From JAHEGP01 sp963751595 (lineage in GTDB: Bacteria > Pseudomonadota > Gammaproteobacteria > Pseudomonadales > JAHEGP01): DNA of 64,000 nucleotides. The stretch is from NCBI GenBank assembly GCA_963751595.1, contig CAVVVC010000009.1:1-64000 (forward strand), given 5' to 3'. Shown piece after piece: positions 1-11,550 of this stretch. Positions within the stretch are counted from its first letter, which is position 1; each line of letters begins with the position of its first letter. The notes beneath the pieces are model-generated. The model had not been told where the DNA came from. It searched no databases and saw only the letters and a program-made list of their open reading frames with translations. A program made the translations under genes and the position numbers.

Positions 1-1
1 T

Positions 2-7
2 TAGAAT
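2..7 (+). promoter_or_regulatory. -10 box of rRNA operon promoter
   Basis: TAGAAT is followed by a GC-rich discriminator (ACGCGCC), the usual arrangement at a stringently controlled rRNA P1 promoter. The -35 element would lie outside the window. It sits about 220 bp ahead of mature 16S, a normal leader length. Inferred from position and sequence only. Confidence 0.45.
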
Positions 8-64
8 ACGCGCCTCGTCATTGAGACAGGTTCCTGACGAGAACGGAGCCCGAGCGGTTTCGCG

Positions 65-76
65 TTATTTAACAAT
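65..76 (+). promoter_or_regulatory. boxA antitermination element, 16S leader
   Basis: TTATTTAACAAT resembles the gammaproteobacterial boxA (core CTTTAACA), where NusB/NusE nucleates the rRNA antitermination complex. It lies in the leader, just ahead of the 5' arm of the 16S processing stem, as expected. Confidence 0.55.
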
Positions 77-92
77 TCGATCAGACAATTTG
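77..92 (+). other. 5' arm of 16S processing stem
   Basis: These 16 bases are the exact reverse complement of 1801-1816 downstream of 16S. The two arms form the long duplex that RNase III cuts to release pre-16S. Confidence 0.75.
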
Positions 93-224
93 TGTGGGTG
101 CTTGCTGGGGTAATTGGCAACGATTATCAGGAGCAAGTAACTCGCTAATTCATTTATGAAATATGCGTAACGCAAGCTTCTGAGCCGGTTTAGAGTTCCG
201 GGCAACTGGAACTCTGTAGTATTT

Positions 225-1765
<1,541 letters not shown>

Positions 1766-1800
1766 ACCGAAAAGCCGGTTACTTCAGTAAGTACTCACAA

Positions 1801-1816
1801 CAAATTGTCTGATCGA
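1801..1816 (+). other. 3' arm of 16S processing stem
   Basis: Perfect 16-bp complement of 77-92; the partner arm of the RNase III stem that brackets pre-16S. Confidence 0.75.
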
Positions 1817-1841
1817 GAGAAACCCGTGATAGGTCTTTTAC

Positions 1842-1898
1842 AGGCCTGTAGCTCCGCTGGTTAGAGCGCACCCCTCGTTAAAAAGTAGGGTGAGGTCG
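1842..1898 (+). pseudogene. Decayed tRNA-Ile 5' portion
   Basis: The first 34 or so bases repeat the start of the tRNA-Ile at 1939 (AGGCCTGTAGCTC.GCTGGTTAGAGCGCACCCCT), with one change in the D loop. The anticodon loop is then corrupted: CTGATAA is replaced by CGTTAAAAAGTA. AGGGTGAGGTCG follows, and no T arm or acceptor 3' strand comes after it. It cannot fold as a tRNA. It is either a relic of a tandem tRNA-Ile duplication or the upstream edge of the repeat expansion that follows. Confidence 0.7.
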
Positions 1899-1938
1899 AT
1901 TGCCGACCGCAGATGTGCTGTTTGCCCGCACAATTTTC

Positions 1939-2017
<79 letters not shown>

Positions 2018-2621
2018 GTATTGCCCTGCTCTTCGTTGGAAGGGTACTCGCATAGCAGGCTATGCGTCGCACCCTGCCGCCTCGACCAGAACAATGCTGG
2101 TTGGGGGGTAAGAAAAGCGCAGCGCTGTGTCTGATAAAGAGTAGGGTGAGGTCAGGTGTTTAGCCGTTCAAGTCTGCCCAGGCCTACCAGTATTGCCCTG
2201 CTCTTCGTTGGAAGGGTACTCGCATAGCAGGCTATGCGTCGCACCTTGCCGCCTTGACCAGAACAATCCTGGTTGGGGGGTAAGAAAAGCGCAGCCCTGT
2301 GTCTGATAAAGAGTAGGGTGAGGTCAGGTGTTTAGCAGTTCAAGTCTGCCCAGGCCTACCAGTATTGCCCTGCTCTTCGTTGGAAGGGTATTCGCATAGC
2401 AGGCTATGCGTCGCACCCTGCCGCCTCGACCAGAACAATCCTGGTTGGGGGGTAAGAAAAGCGCAGCCCTGTGTCTGATAAAGAGTAGGGTGAGGTCAGG
2501 TGTTTAGCCGTTCAAGTCTGCCCAGGCCTACCAGTATTGCCCTGTGCTTCGTTGGAAGGGTACTCGCATAGCAGGCTATGCGTCGCACCCTGCCGCCTCG
2601 ACCAGAACAATGCTGGTTGGG
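2018..2621 (+). repeat. 172-bp tandem repeat with tRNA-Ile 3' halves
   Basis: Three full units (2018-2189, 2190-2361, 2362-2533) and a fourth partial unit (2534-2621) repeat with an exact 172-bp period and only a few substitutions. Each full unit opens with GTATTGCCCTG and contains a GCATAG/CTATGC hairpin and a CCAG/CTGG hairpin. It then carries a decayed tRNA-Ile remnant running from the anticodon loop (CTGATAA) to the T loop and acceptor end (TTCAAGTCTGCCCAGGCCTACCA region). No unit has the 5' acceptor strand or the D arm. The array lies inside the transcribed spacer, so it will be part of the pre-rRNA. Confidence 0.95.
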
Positions 2622-2655
2622 TGTCAGTCTGGTCAGTAGAGAGTCCGAGTCAAAG

Positions 2656-2731
2656 GGGGCTATAGCTCAGCTGGGAGAGCGTCTGGTTTGCATCCAGAAG
2701 GTCCGCGGTTCGATCCCGCGTAGCTCCACCA
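2656..2731 (+). tRNA. tRNA-Ala (anticodon TGC)
   Basis: A complete 76-nt cloverleaf. The acceptor GGGGCTA pairs with TAGCTCC, the D arm GCTC..GAGC is present, the anticodon stem TCTGG/CCAGA carries TTTGCAT with anticodon TGC, and the T arm has GCGGG pairing through GGTTCGATCC. The CCA end is encoded. It has the standard spacer position, downstream of tRNA-Ile and upstream of 23S. Confidence 0.97.
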
Positions 2732-2776
2732 TTACGTGAGTTGGCGTAAAGGCAAGAAATAGCGTCAACTGACAGG

Positions 2777-2826
2777 GTGAGCGGAGCGGTTTGATTCCGC
2801 CGGGGCGCGCAGCCGTAGCTCCACCA
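2777..2826 (+). pseudogene. Decayed tRNA-Ala 3' fragment
   Basis: GAGCGGAGCGGTTTGATTCCGC is followed after a short insertion by GTAGCTCCACCA. This resembles the T arm and the 3' acceptor-CCA end of the intact tRNA-Ala that ends 50 bp upstream. The 5' half is absent. It looks like a degenerate partial duplicate, parallel to the tRNA-Ile fragments earlier in the spacer. Confidence 0.6.
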
Positions 2827-3123
2827 CATTTGCAGTGTGGAAGAGATGGAGTGAAGAAAGTATATCACGGGTTGGTATAGAGAACAGAGATAAGCCGTTA
2901 GGTTTATCTCTGGGTTTTGTGCCCGGTCTTCGGCCTTGACGGTTGGAGCGTTGTTTAACAAGTAGAAGATCAAGCCAAGTTTGAAAAAGCATGGATACAT
3001 GAAGATGTAAGACATTGTGATTTCAAGCGCTGAAACCGGCGAGGACGGTGTATCGGAAGATGCAGACGTTCTGTCAATGTAGTAACGCAAACAGTCCTGG
3101 TGTCATAGATCGTTTCGATATAT
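2827..3123 (+). other. Spacer between tRNA-Ala and 23S
   Basis: No gene is seen. It contains a 9-bp hairpin (2885-2893 with 2904-2912; CAGAGATAA/TTATCTCTG) and a boxA-like element at about 2950. The remainder probably holds the upstream arm of the pre-23S processing stem. Confidence 0.6.
2950..2961 (+). promoter_or_regulatory. boxA-like element ahead of 23S
   Basis: GTTGTTTAACAA lies about 160 bp before 23S, a usual place for the second boxA of a gammaproteobacterial rrn operon. It would reload the antitermination complex after tRNA processing. Confidence 0.5.
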
Positions 3124-6021
<2,898 letters not shown>

Positions 6022-6130
6022 ATAATCCAAGGGATTTATGGCCAGGATTGTTTGCGGTTTGGGTGTTTGGAATCACGACGCATCGGTGATCCTGCGACAA
6101 CAACAGTGGCTTGATCTTTTACGGTTAAAC

Positions 6131-6154
6131 GTGGCGTGCGTGCGCGTACGCCAC
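6131..6154 (+). other. Hairpin before 5S
   Basis: GTGGCGT and ACGCCAC flank a GC-rich loop just 5' of 5S. It is likely a precursor-processing stem in the 23S-5S spacer. Confidence 0.4.
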
Positions 6155-6161
6155 ACCAGTT

Positions 6162-6281
6162 TGCCTGACGACCCTGGAGAACCGGAACCACCTGATCCCA
6201 TTCCGAACTCAGACGTGAAACGGTTCATCGCCGATGGTAGTGTGGGGTTTCCCCATGTGAGAGTAGGTCATTGTCAGGCGC
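6162..6281 (+). rRNA. rrf: 5S ribosomal RNA
   Basis: About 120 nt. TGCCTGAC at the 5' end pairs with GTCAGGCG at the 3' end (helix I). The conserved CCGAACTCAGA.GTGAAAC, GCCGATGGTAGT and CCCCATGTGAGAGTAGG blocks are present in order. It is the last rRNA gene of the operon and is followed 5 bp later by an intrinsic terminator. Confidence 0.97.
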
Positions 6282-6286
6282 CTAAT

Positions 6287-6321
6287 AAAAACCCCGGGTT
6301 CGTGAGAACTCGGGGTTTTTT
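6287..6321 (+). terminator. Intrinsic terminator of the rRNA operon
   Basis: AACCCCGGGTT and its near-complement AACTCGGGGTT surround a CGTGAG loop and are followed by a run of six T. It lies directly after 5S. Confidence 0.9.
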
Positions 6322-6378
6322 ATTGGAATATCTAATGAAATCACCGGCCTCTATGAGGAGGCCCGAGTCGTCGGTCCG

Positions 6379-6422
6379 CCCCGTGTGAGAGTAGCGGGCC
6401 GCGTGCGGATCATTGTCAGGCG
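6379..6422 (+). pseudogene. Remnant of a second 5S rRNA 3' end
   Basis: CCCCGTGTGAGAGTAG, then after an insertion TCATTGTCAGGCGC, repeats the end of 5S (CCCCATGTGAGAGTAGGTCATTGTCAGGCGC is the parent, here broken by about 14 inserted bases). The 5' two thirds of 5S is absent. Together with the copied terminator that follows, it indicates a tandem duplication of the 5S tail that has decayed. Confidence 0.75.
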
Positions 6423-6428
6423 CCTAAT

Positions 6429-6464
6429 AAAAACCCCGGGTTCGTGAGAACTCGGGGTTTTTTT
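6429..6464 (+). terminator. Duplicate intrinsic terminator
   Basis: A near-identical copy of the terminator at 6287-6321, including the preceding CGCCTAATAA, with a T run one or two bases longer. It may act as a back-up terminator insulating the minus-strand genes that converge on the rRNA operon. Confidence 0.85.
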
Positions 6465-6534
6465 ATAACCAGCTACAGAGGCGAAAAAAAGGGAAGGCCG
6501 CTGGCAGACGAGGCCTAAACTGGATCAGCTCAGG

Positions 6535-7239
6535 CTATTCAAAGGCGTCAGCCACCGCGCCGCTGAAACTGGTCGGGGGTGGAAGCCCTTTTTTCTTTGC
6601 TTTTTCTCGCGCAATTTGATGATTCATGTCTGCAGGTATATAGCGCACCTCCTTACCCGCGCGTTGCGCTGCGATGAGTTCATCCCTGGCAATTTCGCCA
6701 CCGCCGATTGCGATCATTAGGTCGCTGCTTTGCACCATTGCCGCAGAGGTGGGTGACAGGCTTCCCTGGTTGTCGACAAAGCCGCCCCAACTCGAGTCTT
6801 CGACGAAAAACACATCGTTCACGCAATCCGATAGTTCGGCACCAGATTCGCGGGCCTGGGTCGAGACAATGCCACTGGTACTAAAGCCCATTCGCCTGGC
6901 CAATGGATACACAGCGCCGATGCCAATGGCGGTTGCCCCACTGTTGACAATAGTACTGGCTGGGTCGAATTCTAGCAGCAGTTGTTTAACGGTGTTTTGC
7001 AACCCTGCAGGATCTTGGTAAAGCGCCCCCGAATAGCCCAGAAACGTAACAACTGTCTTGTCCTTTTTTGTGAGCTGGGCTACTACCTCAGCCGGCGGCA
7101 AGACATGTAGGGAAGTATTCACAGTACAGGCTCCCATGGTCATTAACAGGCTGCAAAGAAACACACCCCCCGGTAGGCTGAATACCTTACTGTAGCCGGG
7201 TACGGGCATCACTTGGCGCCAATATCGGTTAACTGGCAT
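6535..7239 (-). CDS. SLOG/Rossmann-like nucleotide-binding protein, possible lipoprotein
   Basis: About 234 aa from the chosen ATG; an upstream TTG at 7284 would overlap the preceding gene by 23 bp, and neither start has a clear ribosome-binding site. The core shows a Rossmann/SLOG pattern: a beta strand with GYSGALY, then NSGATAIGIGAVYPLARRMG, and late in the protein IAIGGGEIARDELIAAQRAGK. This resembles DprA/LOG-type nucleotide-binding folds. Near the N-terminus a hydrophobic stretch ends in LLMTMGAC, a possible lipobox, which would be odd for a cytosolic ligand sensor. It lies directly downstream of the TRAFs-binding gene on the same strand, about 22 bp away, so co-transcription is likely. 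Function is inferred from fold only. Confidence 0.6.
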   Translation of the reverse strand: MPVNRYWRQVMPVPGYSKVFSLPGGVFLCSLLMTMGACTVNTSLHVLPPAEVVAQLTKKDKTVVTFLGYSGALYQDPAGLQNTVKQLLLEFDPASTIVNSGATAIGIGAVYPLARRMGFSTSGIVSTQARESGAELSDCVNDVFFVEDSSWGGFVDNQGSLSPTSAAMVQSSDLMIAIGGGEIARDELIAAQRAGKEVRYIPADMNHQIAREKAKKKGLPPPTSFSGAVADAFE

Positions 7240-7261
7240 TGCGGTCGGCACACGATACTGT

Positions 7262-8644
7262 TCATGGATTGTTTGCCGAGCCAAGCAAGGCCCTGAGCTC
7301 CTCCAGCATTGCGACGAGGCTCTGCTGCGCCTGCGGGTCTGGATTTTGGGATATCGATCGCTGCAGGTCAGTCAGGGTAGTTTCGACTTTCCAGGCCGCG
7401 TGTCCCTCCCTGCGTACCGCCTTGACACACTCTCTCGCTCTTTTCAGGTCAGCCGCATCGAAGGCAAGACCGAGTAAGGTTGGGTTGAGCCATTCATCCT
7501 GGGAGTTGCGTGCTCGTGCACGTTCGCAAGCCATCATTGCTACCTGCGCCACCATCTCCGCGAGTTGGCCGTCACCCTCCTCGTCACGCTCCCTGTACAG
7601 GCGGGGCAGGTTGGAAGACGGGTAATAGTCGTTAAGGTCCAGGTGCATACCCCTCTCGTAGTGGACTATGGCCAGATCGATATAGTGGTGGTAAGCGCTG
7701 GTATCGTTCACGTTTCTGGCCTCGTCGGCCAACTTCTTGTAACGCCCGCCGATAAGGCCCTGACGCTCAGAGCTATCACCGCTGCGGTCGATGAGCTGCT
7801 CCAGGGCGCCAATGGCTTCGAGATGATTGCCGGTCTTGGACAGAGCCAGGCAGCGCTGCTCCTGCAATTGGCTCAAGCCCCTCAACGACTCGGGCAAGGC
7901 ATCAATGTAATCGATACAGTCCTGCCAGTCGGAACAGTCACGCAATAGCATAGCGACTTCAATTGCCACACTCTGAGGGATCGTGTCACTGGCAGGGTAA
8001 TCGTCACGCAACGCTCTGGCGGCCTCGACACGTGCATCGATACCCCGAGCCAGGCGGACCGCCCTCACCCGGGCCTGGAACTCAGACACTTTGTTCAATT
8101 GTGCGCGGATCACCGACGCCCTGTTGGGATCGATTTGTTCCGGGTCGGGAAAACCGGGGATATGTTGGTACATCGGTGATCGACCCGCGGCAAGGGCAAC
8201 GGCTTCGGCACGGAGGGCATTTTTGATCGCGCCTGCGGCAGCCTCGCCGATAGAGCCGTCGGTTAAGGGGTAGACCAGTCGTGGCATCTGGTCGGCGTCG
8301 AACAGCACCTGGGCCCAGTCGGCGCTCAGTAGCAGGCAGCCCGCGGGTTTACAGGCATGGCGAATACCGACTTCGTAATAGACATTGCCGTTGGGCAGTG
8401 TCATATCTGCGACTACCAGGTCGGAAAAGTAGAGTCGCTCCAGCATTTCCATAATGATCGAGGCCCCCGTATCCTGGTCGGCGCGCACCGGCTCGTAACC
8501 CAACTCGTCAATGAGCGGTGACAGCGCCCTGTCCCAGAGTGCGTCGAAGTCGATTTGCTCCGGTGCGGCGTCGGGGCGGGGCAGGACCGGCTTGGTTCCA
8601 AAAGGCATTACCATAAAACAGATGGGCCGGAGTTTGTTATTCAT
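7262..8644 (-). CDS. Deoxyribosyltransferase/TIR-like protein with TRAFs-binding (DUF4071) region
   Basis: 460 aa; the ATG is preceded by GGAGG at 5 nt spacing. Residues about 8-110 carry the pattern of nucleoside 2-deoxyribosyltransferase/TIR-like domains: CFMVMPFG at 9-16, FDALWDRALSPLIDELGY at 33-50, RADQDTG at 54-60 and ADMTLPNGNVYYEVGIRHA at 79-97, with a candidate catalytic Glu at 91. The remainder (about 170-440) is helical and TPR-like. It contains GRYKKLADEA, then HYERGMHLDLNDYYPSSNLPRL, typical of the TRAFs-binding/DUF4071 family. In this family the N-terminal domain is predicted to process nucleotides or NAD-derived ligands. It is the upstream partner of the SLOG gene and is divergent from the patatin gene. 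No signal peptide is seen; it should be cytosolic. Confidence 0.75.
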   Translation of the reverse strand: MNNKLRPICFMVMPFGTKPVLPRPDAAPEQIDFDALWDRALSPLIDELGYEPVRADQDTGASIIMEMLERLYFSDLVVADMTLPNGNVYYEVGIRHACKPAGCLLLSADWAQVLFDADQMPRLVYPLTDGSIGEAAAGAIKNALRAEAVALAAGRSPMYQHIPGFPDPEQIDPNRASVIRAQLNKVSEFQARVRAVRLARGIDARVEAARALRDDYPASDTIPQSVAIEVAMLLRDCSDWQDCIDYIDALPESLRGLSQLQEQRCLALSKTGNHLEAIGALEQLIDRSGDSSERQGLIGGRYKKLADEARNVNDTSAYHHYIDLAIVHYERGMHLDLNDYYPSSNLPRLYRERDEEGDGQLAEMVAQVAMMACERARARNSQDEWLNPTLLGLAFDAADLKRARECVKAVRREGHAAWKVETTLTDLQRSISQNPDPQAQQSLVAMLEELRALLGSANNP

Positions 8645-9065
8645 TTGGACCTCCTTCAGCTTGGGGCACCGGAGCCCGATTTGGCCGCTCGGGAACTCAG
8701 GGAACCGCCCGCGAGGAATATCATGCCTGATTTACCGTAATTTGACAGCATTGCGATAGCGCTGCACCACTCAATAACTGAAGATCCCGGGTTGGCGAAC
8801 AGGCATTAGTCAAATAAACAGACCTCGGGGTATCCCCAGCACCAAGCCCGTGTAAAGCGTTTTGCAGCACGACGGCAATTCGTATATGGTCGAGGTAACG
8901 TTGCGCAGGGGGCGGAACTTGAGAAAAAAGTCCGAAATACCTGCCAGCGCTGCAGTGGGTCGGGATGGTGGGGCCACGAAATTGCGTCAGCGATTAAAGT
9001 AAACGATGAAATAAGCAAACAACATAAAACGGGCGCTTAGACAGGCTTGAACAGGGAGTGAATTC
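8645..9065. other. Divergent intergenic region between TRAFs-binding and patatin genes
   Basis: 421 bp without a convincing gene. It must hold promoters for both directions. The last 80 bp before the patatin gene are AT-richer than their surroundings (TAAAGTAAACGATGAAATAAGC, ACATAAAAC), but no clear -35/-10 pair could be chosen. Confidence 0.5.
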
Positions 9066-10199
9066 ATGCAACGCAAAACCCTTAACCAGCATTTGACCGG
9101 CCCGGGCCCGAAGCGAATCCTTGCCCTGGATGGCGGCGGTATCCGCGGTATCCTGACGATACAGATGCTCAAGCGTATTGAGAGCCTGATTCGCTCGCGA
9201 ACCGCAGACGATTCCACCGTGCTCGCCGATTATTTCGACCTGATTGGTGGCACATCAACGGGCGCCATTATTGCATCGGCCCTGGCTCTTGGCTGGGAAG
9301 TCGATCGCATCGAGACGCTCTATCGTGAACTCGGTGATTCAATCTTCGAGTCCAGCTTTTTTCGCAAGGGCCTGTTGCGACCGAAGTTTTCAGCAGGTCC
9401 GGTCAAGCGAGCATTGGAGCGCGAGTACGGCGACATTCGGTTGGGGGGCGAGGAGTTGAAAACGGGACTGGCCATCGTCGCAAAACGGCTGGATACCGGC
9501 AGCCCCTGGATTATCCACAATAACCCCACGGGGCGCTATTACGAGCAGCAAGTCGCAACCGGCTCTGCCGCCAACAAGGACTACTTGCTGAGAGACGTAG
9601 TGCGCGCCAGCACCGCCGCGCCTACCTACTTTGAGCCTGAGATGATTCGTGTGGGTGAGGGCATGGATGGAGGCTTTGTCGACGGTGGGGTCAGTCCCCA
9701 TAACAATCCCGCCCTGCAACTGCTGATGCTGGCGACTCTGGACGGCCACGGTCTGCGCTGGCCGATGGGCGCTGGGCAATTGTTGCTGGTATCGTTGGGA
9801 ACCGGCTCCAAATCCGTTGCCCTCGAGCCAGAGGAAGTGAAAAAAATGAAGGCCGTGGAATTAGGTATCCGCGGTCTCGCATCGCTTATGGATGATGCCA
9901 GCGCCCTCAATGAGACCGTGTTGCAGTGGTTATCGTCGAGCGTGACTGCGCGTATCATTGACAGCGAAGTGGGTGATCTCAGAAACGATCTGGTCGGCGG
10001 CCAGCGTTGGCTCACCTATTTGCGCTACGACGTTGACTTCAAGGATCCGTCCCTCGGGAATCTGTTAAATCCCGAGCAGCTCGAAACCATTGCCGATATG
10101 GATCGCCCGGAAAACATGGATAAACTGGTGGAAATCGGTCGTGCAGTCGCAGGTCGAATTGAGGATTCGCACTTTGAGTCCCAGTTCGATATTGCGTAG
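9066..10199 (+). CDS. Patatin-like phospholipase
   Basis: 377 aa; the ATG follows GGGAG at 7 nt. The patatin hydrolase signature is complete: oxyanion loop DGGGIRG (22-28), nucleophile motif GTSTG with Ser64, and catalytic Asp in DGG at 206. Patatins hydrolyse acyl chains from membrane phospholipids. The overall layout resembles CapV-type effectors of nucleotide-signalled anti-phage systems, although no nucleotide synthase is adjacent. No signal peptide is visible, so it is likely cytosolic and would act on the inner leaflet. The SLATT gene follows 129 bp later on the same strand and may be co-transcribed. Family call is firm; the immune role is inferred from context. Confidence 0.9.
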   Translation: MQRKTLNQHLTGPGPKRILALDGGGIRGILTIQMLKRIESLIRSRTADDSTVLADYFDLIGGTSTGAIIASALALGWEVDRIETLYRELGDSIFESSFFRKGLLRPKFSAGPVKRALEREYGDIRLGGEELKTGLAIVAKRLDTGSPWIIHNNPTGRYYEQQVATGSAANKDYLLRDVVRASTAAPTYFEPEMIRVGEGMDGGFVDGGVSPHNNPALQLLMLATLDGHGLRWPMGAGQLLLVSLGTGSKSVALEPEEVKKMKAVELGIRGLASLMDDASALNETVLQWLSSSVTARIIDSEVGDLRNDLVGGQRWLTYLRYDVDFKDPSLGNLLNPEQLETIADMDRPENMDKLVEIGRAVAGRIEDSHFESQFDIA

Positions 10200-10328
10200 A
10201 AAAGCGGTCGAGGGCATTGTGTCACGGTCGCAATATGAAAGTAGAGCAAATGGAGGCATTTTGCCTGAGGCGGTGTTTTTGGGTGTCCGGGCGTCGGTCC
10301 ACTGGTAAAAAATTGGGCGGGAGCGGTC

Positions 10329-10808
10329 ATGCAGTTAACCGACAGCGAATATTTTCAGCAACGACTCGATGACCAGATCGACTGGTACGACCGCAAGAGC
10401 GGGTCAAATCAGAAAGCCTTTAAGCGTCTGCGACTGGCTGAGATACTCACCGCTGCGACCATTCCGGTGCTGGCCGGTTTCAGCCAGGGCTCCCAGTCTG
10501 TCGCGTTGGCCACGGGTATTGCGGGTATGCTGGTAACGATTATTGCCGGTATCCTTGCACTGTACCGCTTTCAGGAAAACTGGCGGGAATATCGCGCCAC
10601 GGCCGAAGCCCTGAAGCAGGAGAAGTTTCTCTATCTTGCCCGCGCCGGGCCTTACGAGGGCGAGCAGCACTTTGAAACCCTGGTGCAAAGGGTCGAGGCA
10701 TTGCTGAGCCGTGAGACCACCCAGTGGGCAGAGGCGATGCGCGTCGCACAGGCGGCCGAGTCTGCGCCGAATACAGACCCGGCAGTAGATACAGTCAGGG
10801 ACAATTAA
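10329..10808 (+). CDS. SLATT-domain (DUF4231) two-TM membrane protein
   Basis: 159 aa; the ATG is preceded by GGGAG. It starts with a charged helix (YFQQRLDDQIDWYDRKSGSNQKAFKRLR), followed by two membrane helices at about 37-52 and 58-77, then FQENWREYRATAEALKQEKFLYLARAGPY, which is the hallmark of DUF4231. SLATT proteins are predicted to form membrane pores or to be activated by nucleotide-sensing partners in conflict systems. It lies downstream of the patatin gene, so the pair may form a membrane-attack module. The charged C-terminal helix could mediate partner contact. Family is clear; mechanism is inferred. Confidence 0.85.
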   Translation: MQLTDSEYFQQRLDDQIDWYDRKSGSNQKAFKRLRLAEILTAATIPVLAGFSQGSQSVALATGIAGMLVTIIAGILALYRFQENWREYRATAEALKQEKFLYLARAGPYEGEQHFETLVQRVEALLSRETTQWAEAMRVAQAAESAPNTDPAVDTVRDN

Positions 10809-10994
10809 CGTAACAATAGCGCGGCCGGTGCATGCGGATCGGTCGCACGTGAGTTCGGAAGCGGCCGGTCGCGACAGCGACAATCGCCCGACAGGTCGCG
10901 CACGCACGCCTGCGGGGCGTGAGTTCGCGTCCCTGACTCTTCCACCGCAATGCGGCGGCCTTGAACAAGTCCGCCACCCAACCCGGAGTACAAT

Positions 10995-11501
10995 ATGATT
11001 TCAGCGGAAATGCAGCAAAGTCTTTTCAAACAGCTCAATGATGAGTTTTCTTCGGCCTACCTGTATCTGGCCATGTCTGCTTATTGCAATCACATTGACT
11101 TCAACGGCGCGGCCAACTGGCTCAAACAGCAGTACGAAGAGGAGCAGATGCATGCCACGCGAATATACAATTACCTGATCGAGCAAGGTGCTAATGTGGT
11201 TTTGCAAGCGATCCCCCAGCCCCCCAACGAGTTCGGTAGCATTCTCGAAGTCTTCAAGGCTTCTCTGCGTCACGAGCAGAAGATGACCGAAAGGCTCAAC
11301 AACATCAGCGACCAGGCGTTGAAAGAGAAAGACCACGCCACCTACAACCTGCTGCAATGGTTCGTCAACGAACAGGTCGAAGAGGAAGCCACCGTAAGCG
11401 AGATTATCTCAAAACTGAAGCTGGTTAAAGGTGATGGCTACGGATTGCTGATGATCGACAACGAACTGGGCTCTCGCACCCCACCCCCCGCCATGGAGTG
11501 A
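10995..11501 (+). CDS. ftnA: Ferritin (non-haem, FtnA type)
   Basis: 168 aa, the usual bacterial ferritin length; GGAG precedes the ATG. The ferroxidase ligands fall at the E. coli FtnA positions: Glu17, Glu50, His53, Glu94, Gln127 and Glu130. The product should assemble into a 24-subunit cytosolic shell that oxidises Fe(II) and stores it as mineral. It lies between two groups of conflict-related genes and is convergent with the STAND gene, with 49 bp between the stops. It may be an unrelated housekeeping gene caught in the island. The 186 bp upstream hold no recognisable Fur box. Confidence 0.93.
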   Translation: MISAEMQQSLFKQLNDEFSSAYLYLAMSAYCNHIDFNGAANWLKQQYEEEQMHATRIYNYLIEQGANVVLQAIPQPPNEFGSILEVFKASLRHEQKMTERLNNISDQALKEKDHATYNLLQWFVNEQVEEEATVSEIISKLKLVKGDGYGLLMIDNELGSRTPPPAME

Positions 11502-11550
11502 GGGGGAGGCCAGGTCCTGGTAGCGGCGAAAGGCCCTGAAGCGATAAGGC

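Noticed and set aside
2018..2621. CRISPR array
   Set aside because: The repeated unit is 172 bp with no unique spacers between units and no cas genes; it is a plain tandem repeat derived from tRNA-Ile.
6038..6388. 116-codon frame spanning the 23S-5S spacer and 5S
   Set aside because: It covers the 5S gene and terminator; the peptide is a by-product of structured RNA sequence.
10809..10994. Possible small gene or Fur box before ferritin
   Set aside because: GC-rich with only antisense frames; no palindromic AT-rich Fur-like site was found.
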